The translations under genes were made by a program, and so were the position numbers. This document shows positions 7,940 through 13,179 of a stretch of DNA of 13,179 nucleotides, one piece after another; position 1 is the first letter of the stretch; each line of letters starts with the position of its first letter. The stretch is from assembly GCA_028717025.1 (NCBI GenBank), contig JAQUOR010000025.1, positions 1 to 13,179 on the forward strand, given 5' to 3'. The stretch comes from Candidatus Omnitrophota bacterium (GTDB taxonomy: Bacteria > Omnitrophota > Gorgyraeia > Duberdicusellales > 4484-171). Under the pieces are notes generated by a model. That model searched no databases and had not been told where the DNA came from. It saw only the letters and a list, made by a program, of their open reading frames with translations.

Positions 7940-9385
7940 ATGAAATACAAACATGCTCTCTTCCTGTATCCTTACATCGAAAATCACGCAACCAGCGTAA
8001 TGAAGCTTTTTCCGCCAACCGGCCTTGAGTATGTTGCCGCCAGCGCGAAAGATTACGTAGGTAAAATAACATTGCTTGATTTACGGTACGAAAAAGAATT
8101 AACCAACCCCGTTAGCTTATTTTCTTTTATAAAAAAAGAAATCGATATTATTTGCGTAAGCATCGGCTGGGACAGGCAATTTAAGGAAATCTGCGATTTA
8201 CTTTCTTGTCTGCCCGAGGATGTCCCTTTGATCGTAGGCGGATATAAAGCTACGGAGACGACGGAGGAGCTTTTTAAAACCTGCCCGCCCATTAAAATTA
8301 TCGTACGAGGGGAGGGTGAGGAAACAATACGGGAAATATTAAAAGGCATACCCTTAAAAGATATTCTGGGTATTTCATACAGACAGGATGGGAAAGTAGT
8401 CCATAACCCTAACAGGCCCTTACCTGCGGTAGATACCATCACGCCTCCCGACCGTTCTTTAAGGAACAATGATTATCGTCTGAGCGTAAACGGCGTTAAC
8501 GTGATGAATCTTACCTTTGATTCGGTATTAAGCGCCCGGGGTTGTCCTTATAACTGTAAATTCTGCACTTTTAGTTTAAATCCTCTCGGGCAAAAAAGAA
8601 ATTATTCCGCGCGTAGCGTCGATTCCGTAGTGGAAGAACTAGAGCATATAGATGCAAAGGTTATACTTTTCAGTGATGACAACCTTTTCGCCGACATACA
8701 AAGAGCGGAGAAGATCTGCGACGGTATCATTGAGCATAAAATAAAAAAACGCTTTGTTGCTCAGGCGCGCTTAGAAATAGCTAAATACCCCCGGCTTTTA
8801 GAAAAAATGGTAAAAGCCGGGTTCAAAGCTCTTTTGTTGGGTATAGAGTCTCCTCATGACAGGATACTTGCTCAACTAAACAAAGGTTTTGATTCCGCGA
8901 TGATAAGAGAGGCTTTTAAGGTACTTAATAAATACCCTATTTATTACAACGGTTATTTTATCTACGGCAATATTGGCGAGACAAAAGAAGAAATGCTTTA
9001 TATTTCTCAATTTGCAAAGGAGATAGGCATAGATTCTATAGCTACCAATAAGCTGCGCATTGAAAAATTCTCTCCCTTAAGGGCATTAGCAGAAAAAACT
9101 CCCGGCTATCACATAACTGAACGCGGTGAGCTTTATTCCGATATGTATAGCCACGCAACACTTAAAAAAATAGGCAGGACCATAAAGTTTTCTTTTTACA
9201 CCCCCTCAAGGTACGTAAAAATTTTATGGAAAAATGTTTTTGTCACCAAGTTTTTTACTTTCGGAGAGATTATTTCGCTTTCCGTGGTAATACCGCGCTT
9301 GATCGCCGCTTCTGTAAAACGTGAGATAAAAAAAGGCAGGTTCATCGACTCCCTCAAAAGGACATTCCTCAGTAATAAGGCATGA
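7940..9385 (+). CDS. B12-binding-domain radical SAM protein
   Basis: This 481-residue protein has the two-domain form of cobalamin-type radical SAM enzymes. Residues 1-160 resemble a Rossmann-like B12-binding domain (FPPTGLEYVAAS near 24-36, LIVGGYKAT at 97-105, RGEGEET at 123-129). The His of the DxHxxG cobalamin motif is absent (LLDLRYE at 45-51), as in many relatives. Residues 195-390 form the radical SAM barrel with the cluster motif CPYNCKFC (C202, C206, C209) and LLGIES at 299-304. The C terminus (420-481) is basic with one hydrophobic stretch. Relatives include methylases, cyclases such as BchE, and lipid or hopanoid modifiers; no substrate can be assigned. It starts 22 bases after the permease stop and may be co-transcribed, but no Shine-Dalgarno sequence is visible before the ATG. 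Confidence 0.88.
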   Translation: MKYKHALFLYPYIENHATSVMKLFPPTGLEYVAASAKDYVGKITLLDLRYEKELTNPVSLFSFIKKEIDIICVSIGWDRQFKEICDLLSCLPEDVPLIVGGYKATETTEELFKTCPPIKIIVRGEGEETIREILKGIPLKDILGISYRQDGKVVHNPNRPLPAVDTITPPDRSLRNNDYRLSVNGVNVMNLTFDSVLSARGCPYNCKFCTFSLNPLGQKRNYSARSVDSVVEELEHIDAKVILFSDDNLFADIQRAEKICDGIIEHKIKKRFVAQARLEIAKYPRLLEKMVKAGFKALLLGIESPHDRILAQLNKGFDSAMIREAFKVLNKYPIYYNGYFIYGNIGETKEEMLYISQFAKEIGIDSIATNKLRIEKFSPLRALAEKTPGYHITERGELYSDMYSHATLKKIGRTIKFSFYTPSRYVKILWKNVFVTKFFTFGEIISLSVVIPRLIAASVKREIKKGRFIDSLKRTFLSNKA

Positions 9386-9460
9386 TTAATCGCCAGCGCA
9401 GGAAGCCGTTTCTTTTGGCGTATTAACCTTTACGATAAAAATAAAATATCCTTAAAGAAC

Positions 9461-10645
9461 ATGAAAAATAAATCCTTAAATCTTTTATTTTTTACGTTTA
9501 TTCTGCTTTCCTGCGGTTGCGCTACCGTTGCGCGTCACGCGGTGCCGGTTGATTTGCTGAATGACACCCGGGTCTATGGAATGCAGGATGTCAGGATTTT
9601 CGGCGGTATTCCCTGTGAGTCTTTCAAGGAAGATTTTGTAAAATTGTTTGAACAGGAAGAAAAAGCTGCTTTTTCTTTTTTTGATCTTAAGAATAGCCGT
9701 ACATATTCCATACTTGCTATTTCGGGCGGAGGCGCCAACGGTGCGTATGGGGCGGGGGTGGTTTCCGGCTGGTCAAAGTCAGGGACGCGTCCGGAGTTTA
9801 AGATCGTTACCGGTATAAGCACCGGAGCGATAATCGCGCCCTTTGCTTTCTTGGGGAGTAAGTACGATGATACTTTGAAGGAATTTTACACGAAGTATTC
9901 AACCAAAGACATTACGCGGCTGCATCCGTCACGTAATTCTCTCGCGAGCACCCAGCCATTGGAACGTCTTATCGAACAGTATTTTAACGCAGAATTATTA
10001 AAAGAAATAGCCGTTGAACATAATAAAGGCCGCAGGCTTTATGTGGGGACCGCCAACCTGGATGCGCAACGGCTGGTTATCTGGGATATGGGTAAAATTG
10101 CGGCTCACGGCGACGATAAGGCTTTAGCGTTATTCCGTAAAATCATATTGGCATCGTCGTCCGTTCCGATCGCATTTTCCCCGGTGTATTTGAATGTAGA
10201 GGTCGACGGCAAAACGTATGACGAGATGCATGTCGACGGTGGAGTAGTGAAGCAGGTTTTTTTCCTTTATGGTGTTCTTCAGGGTTTTGATAAAGCCGCC
10301 AAAGAAAAAGGATTGGATATTTCTAAGGTGCAATATAAGATTTATATTATTCGAAATGGATACGCAGAGCCCGTCTGGAAGGAAATTCCTAATAAACTTT
10401 CTGCTATTGCCCAGCGTACGGTCGAGACAATGGTTAATGCCCAAAGCGTCGGCGATATCTATGAATTGTATACTTTTACGAAATTAGGCAGGGGCGATTT
10501 CAATCTTGCCTATATTCCGGTGACCCATGTGTCAGAAGCAAAAGAACCTTTCGACCCCGTTGAAATGCAGGCGCTTTTTGACTTGGGTTTTCAGGAAGCC
10601 CTTCGGGGATATCCCTGGAGAAAAACGCCCCCCGGAATGGAATAA
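9461..10645 (+). CDS. Patatin-like phospholipase, probable lipoprotein
   Basis: This 394-residue protein has an N-terminal signal with a likely lipobox LLSC (lipidated Cys18; a second Cys is at 20), so it should be membrane-anchored. The patatin domain runs from about 83 to 300: an oxyanion-hole loop SGGGANGAYG (88-97), the nucleophile elbow GISTG (118-122, Ser120) and the catalytic Asp in DGG (Asp259). Patatins are Ser-Asp lipid acyl hydrolases. The GGGANGA form, lacking the usual Arg/Lys of GGGxRG, is seen in a lipoprotein subgroup of the family. It lies 75 bases after the radical SAM gene. That gap holds only a weak hairpin (9391-9420, CGCCA/TGGCG) with no U-tract, so read-through is possible. 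The ribosome site is poor (AAAGAA). Phospholipid is the probable substrate, by family. Confidence 0.9.
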   Translation: MKNKSLNLLFFTFILLSCGCATVARHAVPVDLLNDTRVYGMQDVRIFGGIPCESFKEDFVKLFEQEEKAAFSFFDLKNSRTYSILAISGGGANGAYGAGVVSGWSKSGTRPEFKIVTGISTGAIIAPFAFLGSKYDDTLKEFYTKYSTKDITRLHPSRNSLASTQPLERLIEQYFNAELLKEIAVEHNKGRRLYVGTANLDAQRLVIWDMGKIAAHGDDKALALFRKIILASSSVPIAFSPVYLNVEVDGKTYDEMHVDGGVVKQVFFLYGVLQGFDKAAKEKGLDISKVQYKIYIIRNGYAEPVWKEIPNKLSAIAQRTVETMVNAQSVGDIYELYTFTKLGRGDFNLAYIPVTHVSEAKEPFDPVEMQALFDLGFQEALRGYPWRKTPPGME

Positions 10646-10682
10646 AAGTAATTACTTTAAGATTATTTGTAAAGTAGTAGTT

Positions 10683-10740
10683 AACAGATGGGTGGCAAAG
10701 AAGAGTCGATCGATTCGCAGGAACTTCAAAATCTGTTTTT
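10683..10740 (+). terminator. Possible terminator downstream of the patatin gene
   Basis: A perfect 7-base inverted repeat AACAGAT (10683-10689) / ATCTGTT (10731-10737) is followed by further T residues. The 41-base interior can form a smaller hairpin around GAGTCGATCGATTC. A second, AT-only palindrome AAAGTAATTACTTT (10645-10658) begins at the last base of the stop codon. The stems are AT-rich, so this is a weak call. The region 10646-10748 holds no gene. Confidence 0.3.
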
Positions 10741-10748
10741 CTAAAAAA

Positions 10749-10821
10749 TGGAGCCGGGGGGATTTGAACCCCCGACCTCTTGCATGCCATGCAAGCGTAC
10801 TCCCAACTGTACTACGGCCCC
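10749..10821 (-). tRNA. tRNA-Ala (anticodon GGC)
   Basis: The minus strand folds into a complete 73-nucleotide cloverleaf. The acceptor GGGGCCG pairs with CGGCTCC (one G-U); the D-stem GTAC/GTAC is perfect; the anticodon stem CTTGC/GCAAG encloses ATGGCAT with anticodon GGC (plus-strand 10786-10788); the T-arm is GGGGG-TTCAAAT-CCCCC; the discriminator is A. CCA is not encoded. A run of six T follows the discriminator on the minus strand and probably ends transcription. It decodes GCC/GCU. A matching promoter lies about 22 bases upstream (see 10843-10871). Confidence 0.97.
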
Positions 10822-10842
10822 AAACCTGCCAAAAGACAAAAA

Positions 10843-10871
10843 ACTATATCATTTCGCGGGTAAATTGTCAA
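10843..10871 (-). promoter_or_regulatory. Promoter of tRNA-Ala
   Basis: On the minus strand a consensus -35 TTGACA (10871-10866) and a 17-base spacer lead to TATAGT (10848-10843), a 5/6 match to the -10 consensus. The expected start is near 10836, about 15 bases before the mature tRNA-Ala 5' end. Its -35 directly abuts the -35 of the divergent promoter for tRNA-Leu. Confidence 0.7.
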
Positions 10872-10900
10872 TTGACAAGGCAAATCAAGAATGTTATCAT
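10872..10900 (+). promoter_or_regulatory. Promoter reading toward tRNA-Leu
   Basis: TTGACA (10872-10877), a 17-base spacer and TATCAT (10895-10900, 5/6 match) form a strong sigma70-type promoter. The start is expected near 10907, giving an unusually long (about 110-base) leader before tRNA-Leu. The two opposing -35 hexamers together make the palindrome TTGTCAATTGACAA (10865-10878). Confidence 0.65.
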
Positions 10901-10934
10901 TTTGAATAATCAAATTAATATAGAAGCGGATTGC

Positions 10935-11002
10935 CGCGGATAGTTACGCGGATTTACGCTATTTTATGCGTCTATCCGCGTTTTGTTCTGCGGATATCCG
11001 CA
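10935..11002 (+). repeat. GCGGAT-rich inverted repeats in the tRNA-Leu leader
   Basis: CGCGGATAG (10935-10943) pairs perfectly with CTATCCGCG (10972-10980); the loop holds another short stem (ACGC/GCGT, 10956-10959 with 10968-10971). TTTTGTT follows directly, so the structure resembles an intrinsic terminator on the plus strand. It is followed by a perfect 14-base palindrome TGCGGATATCCGCA (10989-11002). The word GCGGAT or its complement recurs five times in about 80 bases. This may be a repetitive intergenic element, an attenuator of tRNA-Leu, or both. Confidence 0.6.
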
Positions 11003-11016
11003 TCTATTCTTTATTT

Positions 11017-11100
11017 GCCGGAGTGATGGAATTGGCAGACGTGCGGGACTCAAAATCCCGTCTTCGCAAGGAGGTGAGGGTTCAAGTCCCTCCTCCGGCA
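11017..11100 (+). tRNA. tRNA-Leu (anticodon CAA)
   Basis: This is an 84-nucleotide class II tRNA with a long variable arm. The acceptor GCCGGAG pairs with CTCCGGC; the anticodon stem CGGGA/TCCCG encloses CTCAAAA with anticodon CAA (11051-11053); the T-arm is GAGGG-TTCAAGT-CCCTC; the discriminator is A at 11100, as bacterial LeuRS requires. CCA is not encoded. It decodes UUG. A degraded copy of the gene follows about 50 bases downstream, and the gene for its charging enzyme (leuS) lies 1.2 kb further on. Confidence 0.97.
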
Positions 11101-11147
11101 TGTGATTTCTGATCAACAAGGTTTTCTTGGTTTAAATAGTTTATTTT

Positions 11148-11236
11148 GGCGCAGGAGCAATCTTGGATGCAATAAAGCCCTTGCGGCACTTCGATAGGAA
11201 TCGAAGATTGCATACAAGTCCCTCGTCCGGCATGTG
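11148..11236 (+). pseudogene. Decayed duplicate of the tRNA-Leu gene
   Basis: The 3' 22 bases (11215-11236) match the end and flank of the intact tRNA-Leu (11083-11104) at 21 of 22 positions. The segment 11148-11232 is 85 bases, almost the tRNA length, and both copies are preceded by TTATTT (11011-11016 and 11141-11146). A CTTCG...AGGA block also aligns in the variable arm. The acceptor, anticodon stem and the 5' strand of the T-stem cannot form, so it is not a working tRNA. It contains a perfect hairpin CTTCGAT-AGGA-ATCGAAG (11189-11206). An alternative reading is the distal attachment-site scar of a lost integrated element. No gene is seen in 11101-11338. Confidence 0.5.
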
Positions 11237-11298
11237 TTTATTGCCTTAAAGGATACTTATCCATAATAGCGATTAGTTTTTCATCTTCAGTTCTTTAT

Positions 11299-11331
11299 GC
11301 TGAAAGCTGATAGCTGATAGCTGAAAGCTGG
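11299..11331 (+). repeat. Heptanucleotide tandem repeat (GCTGAWA)
   Basis: Four head-to-tail heptamers GCTGAAA, GCTGATA, GCTGATA, GCTGAAA (11299-11326) are followed by a partial GCTGG. The array ends about 10 bases before the nfo start codon, so it occupies the space where a ribosome site would be expected. The arrangement A-T-T-A of the variable base is symmetric. It is short enough to be a slippage product. Confidence 0.75.
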
Positions 11332-11338
11332 AAATAAT

Positions 11339-12190
11339 TTGCTTATTCTAGGTTGTCAGGTCTCAAGTGCGGGTAAGATTTATGAAGCTGTGGATAGGGC
11401 AAAGAGCTTAGGCTGCAATACCATGCAGATATTTGCCCGAAATCCGCGCCAATGGAGGAAGTCTACTTTAAGCAAGGAGGATATAGAGCTTTTTAAAGAA
11501 AAAGTAAAGAAAGAAAAAATAAATCCCGTTGTGGTACATATTCCTTATACGCTTAACCTGGCATCGATAAAACAGCGTTTTCATAAAATTACCATCAGGG
11601 AATTTAGCCAGGATTTACTTGAGGCAGATAAACTGGGCGTGCAGTATTTGGTTACGCATCCCGGTTCGCATAAGGGCGGTACTGAAGAGAAGGGCCTTGA
11701 GAATATTGTTCAGGCGCTTAAGAAAATTTTAAAAGGAACCAAGGGTGTGGAAACAAAAATTCTGATTGAAAATACAGCAGGCAGCGGCCGTTGGTTAGGA
11801 TATAAATTTTCTCATCAGAAATTTATTTTTGAAGAGCTAAAACAGTCGCCGCGCATAGGACTATGTTTGGATACCGCACATGCCTGGGCCGCAGGATACA
11901 AGATAGACGAAGCAGATGGTGTTGAGGCGTTATTGTGCGAAATAGACAGAGAGGTCGGCTTAGAGAGATTAAAAGTAATCCATCTTAATGATACTAAAGA
12001 TAAACTCGATTCGCGCAGGGACAAACATGCCGATATTGGTAGCGGCAACATCGGCACGCAGGGGATTGCTTGCCTCATCAATCATCCGAAGTTAAAGCAT
12101 GCCTCCTTCATCTTAGAAACGCCGAAAGATGGCGACGAAGATGACTTGCGGAATTTGGATATAGTGCGTAAACTCTATAATGGTGAGTAA
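11339..12190 (+). CDS. nfo: Endonuclease IV (AP endonuclease), TTG start
   Basis: This 283-residue protein is a full-length AP endonuclease family 2 TIM barrel, which nicks DNA 5' of abasic sites in base excision repair. All nine metal ligands of the trinuclear zinc site can be placed: His67, His107, Glu144, Asp178, His181, His215, Asp228, His230 and Glu260, in motifs VVVHIPY, THPGSH, LIENTAGSG, CLDTAHAW, VIHLND, DKHADIG and LETP. The start is TTG at 11339, giving MLILGCQVSSAGK, which aligns with the family N terminus (IGAHVS). A stop at 11318-11320 excludes a longer form except from a CTG. The usual His of the HVS motif is Gln7; it is not a zinc ligand. There is no clear Shine-Dalgarno site, only GGAAA within the repeat-flanked leader. 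Confidence 0.95.
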   Translation: MLILGCQVSSAGKIYEAVDRAKSLGCNTMQIFARNPRQWRKSTLSKEDIELFKEKVKKEKINPVVVHIPYTLNLASIKQRFHKITIREFSQDLLEADKLGVQYLVTHPGSHKGGTEEKGLENIVQALKKILKGTKGVETKILIENTAGSGRWLGYKFSHQKFIFEELKQSPRIGLCLDTAHAWAAGYKIDEADGVEALLCEIDREVGLERLKVIHLNDTKDKLDSRRDKHADIGSGNIGTQGIACLINHPKLKHASFILETPKDGDEDDLRNLDIVRKLYNGE

Positions 12191-12238
12191 CCTGTGCGTA
12201 AATAAGTATGGCGTATTTTTTGCTAAAAAATTAGCGGT

Positions 12239-12270
12239 AATTCGCGTCTTCAATTCGCGGTCATTCGCGT
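12239..12270 (+). repeat. Iterated ATTCGCG motif upstream of leuS
   Basis: The octamer ATTCGCG(T/G) occurs three times at 12240-12247, 12253-12260 and 12263-12270, in a 96-base gap between nfo and leuS. A small hairpin GCTAA-AAAA-TTAGC (12222-12235) precedes it without a T-run, so I do not call a terminator. No promoter is evident and leuS may be co-transcribed with nfo. The word resembles the GCGGAT repeats near the tRNA genes in style but not in sequence. Confidence 0.55.
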
Positions 12271-12286
12271 AAGTAAAAAGAATATA

Positions 12287-13179
12287 ATGGAATACAATAA
12301 AGAAATCGATAAAAAGTGGCAGGAATTCTGGAACAGCGAAGGTATTTTTAATACCGACACAACTGGCTCGAAAAATAAGTATTACTGCCTGGTGATGTTC
12401 CCGTATCCTTCAGCCGCCCTGCACGTAGGACACGCCCGCAACTACGTGATTGGCGACGCGGTCAGCCGCTATAAACGCACAAAAGGGTATAACGTGCTTT
12501 CTCCCATGGGCTTTGACGCCTTTGGGCTGCCCGCGGAAAACGCAGCTATCAAGGGCGGCTTGCATCCAAAAACCTCGACGCTTAATAACATCACGACGAT
12601 GAAACAGCAGCTTACCCAGTGGGGTATCGGCTATGACTGGCAAAGAGAAGTGATCTCATGCCTTCCTGAATATTATAAATGGACGCAGTGGATATTTCTG
12701 AAACTCTACGAAAAGGGCCTGGCTTATAAAAAGAAAGCAGCAGTCAACTGGTGTCCTTCGTGTATGACTGTTCTGGCGAATGAACAGGTGGTAAACGGAG
12801 CCTGTGAGCGTTGCGATACCAAAGTAATTGAGCGCGATCTTTCGCAATGGTTTTTTAAGATAACCGAGTACGCGCAAACATTGCTCGATGATATCGAAGA
12901 ACTTAAGTCGTGGCCCAGCCGCGTTAAGACCATGCAGACAAACTGGATAGGCCAAAGTTTCGGAGTCAACATTGATTTTAAAGTCGAGGGAGAAGAGACG
13001 ATACTTACCTGTTATACCACGCGCGTGGATACTATTTTTGGCGTGACCTATATGGTGCTTGCGCCGGAGCACCCGGCAATCCCTGATTTAATCAAGGATA
13101 ATCCCGACGCGCGTGCCATCCAGGCATTTATCGAGAAAATCCGCAGGCAGGATAAAACTGAACGTGCCGCAGAAAATAT
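12287..13179 (+). CDS. leuS: Leucyl-tRNA synthetase, N-terminal part (3' end beyond window)
   Basis: About 297 residues of a class I synthetase are present, roughly the first third of the usual 800-860. The HIGH signature is HVGH in a PYPSAALHVGHARNY context (residues about 42-56). It is followed by SPMGFDAFGLPAENAA, the Zn-type insert with CPSC and CERC, and the start of the CP1 editing domain with TTRVDTIFGVTYMVLAPEHP. The catalytic KMSKS loop lies outside the window. The enzyme charges tRNA-Leu with leucine and edits mischarged amino acids. The start at ATG 12287 fits the family N terminus (EYNKEIDKKWQ). The upstream AAAAAGAA is only a weak ribosome site. No T-box leader is visible in the 96 bases before it. 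Confidence 0.97.
   Translation, partial: MEYNKEIDKKWQEFWNSEGIFNTDTTGSKNKYYCLVMFPYPSAALHVGHARNYVIGDAVSRYKRTKGYNVLSPMGFDAFGLPAENAAIKGGLHPKTSTLNNITTMKQQLTQWGIGYDWQREVISCLPEYYKWTQWIFLKLYEKGLAYKKKAAVNWCPSCMTVLANEQVVNGACERCDTKVIERDLSQWFFKITEYAQTLLDDIEELKSWPSRVKTMQTNWIGQSFGVNIDFKVEGEETILTCYTTRVDTIFGVTYMVLAPEHPAIPDLIKDNPDARAIQAFIEKIRRQDKTERAAEN

Noticed and set aside
8053..8469. 138-residue minus-strand open frame inside the radical SAM gene
   Set aside because: Shadow of a confident gene, with no domain or ribosome site.
9391..9420. Hairpin CGCCA...TGGCG between the radical SAM and patatin genes, considered as a terminator
   Set aside because: The five-base stem has a large imperfect interior and no T-run follows, so termination is not supported.
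10500..10790. Minus-strand open frame beginning MACKRSGVQIPPAP
   Set aside because: Also a translation through tRNA-Ala; there is no ribosome site and it overlaps a confident gene on the other strand.
10527..10943. Open frame containing WSRGDLNPRPLACHA
   Set aside because: This is the well-known artefact of translating across a tRNA gene; it overlaps tRNA-Ala and the end of the patatin gene in another frame.
11105..11214. Interval between the tRNA 3' end repeats considered as a small mobile element
   Set aside because: It is only 110 bases, with no open frame, integrase or terminal inverted repeats; at most it is a scar or a decayed tRNA copy.
10683..11236. Repeats around the tRNA genes considered as a CRISPR array
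   Set aside because: The repeats are unlike each other in length and spacing, there are no regular spacers and no cas genes.
12656..13072. 138-residue minus-strand open frame inside leuS
   Set aside because: Antisense to conserved leuS coding sequence, with no domain signal.

Overview
The window comes from a Gram-negative (diderm) bacterium. It encodes an outer-membrane TolC-type channel, a periplasmic adaptor, an RND permease and a probable lipoprotein. Moderate G+C, purine-rich coding, several very weak Shine-Dalgarno sites, a Ski2-like helicase with a DSHCT tail, a B12-binding radical SAM enzyme and short GC-rich intergenic repeats would suit an uncultured lineage such as Candidatus Omnitrophota. 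That placement is an impression and has not been tested.

Layout. (1) Positions 1-1930, minus strand: a Ski2/Mtr4-type DExH RNA helicase, missing only its extreme C terminus at the window edge. (2) Positions 1931-2161: a divergent control region with an extended -10 promoter for the helicase and a strong sigma70-type promoter for the efflux operon. The latter is overlapped by inverted repeats that look like TetR operators. (3) Positions 2162-7917: a tightly overlapping operon of a TetR-family regulator, a TolC-like channel, a very short adaptor and an RND permease. (4) Positions 7940-9385: a B12-binding radical SAM protein 22 bases after the permease. (5) Positions 9461-10645: a patatin-like phospholipase, probably a lipoprotein. 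(6) Positions 10646-11338: an RNA block. tRNA-Ala(GGC) on minus and tRNA-Leu(CAA) on plus are served by two back-to-back promoters whose -35 boxes form one palindrome. A decayed second copy of the tRNA-Leu gene and a heptanucleotide tandem repeat follow. (7) Positions 11339-12190: endonuclease IV (nfo), starting at TTG. (8) Position 12287 to the end: the N-terminal third of leucyl-tRNA synthetase (leuS).

How the genes fit together. The TetR protein probably represses its own operon and is released by a ligand, possibly a pump substrate. The three downstream genes would form a tripartite efflux machine, but two parts are abnormal. The permease lacks both transmembrane-helix-4 aspartates that carry protons in AcrB-type pumps (Ser398-Asn399 in their place), and the TM10 lysine position is Asn928. 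The adaptor is 239 residues long and appears to lack the lipoyl/barrel-sandwich domain and alpha-helical hairpin that normally reach the TolC channel. All reading frames are intact, so this looks like a maintained, modified machine rather than obvious decay. This is the best candidate here for something not well described. The tRNA-Leu/leuS proximity and the shared-promoter tRNA pair are secondary points of interest.
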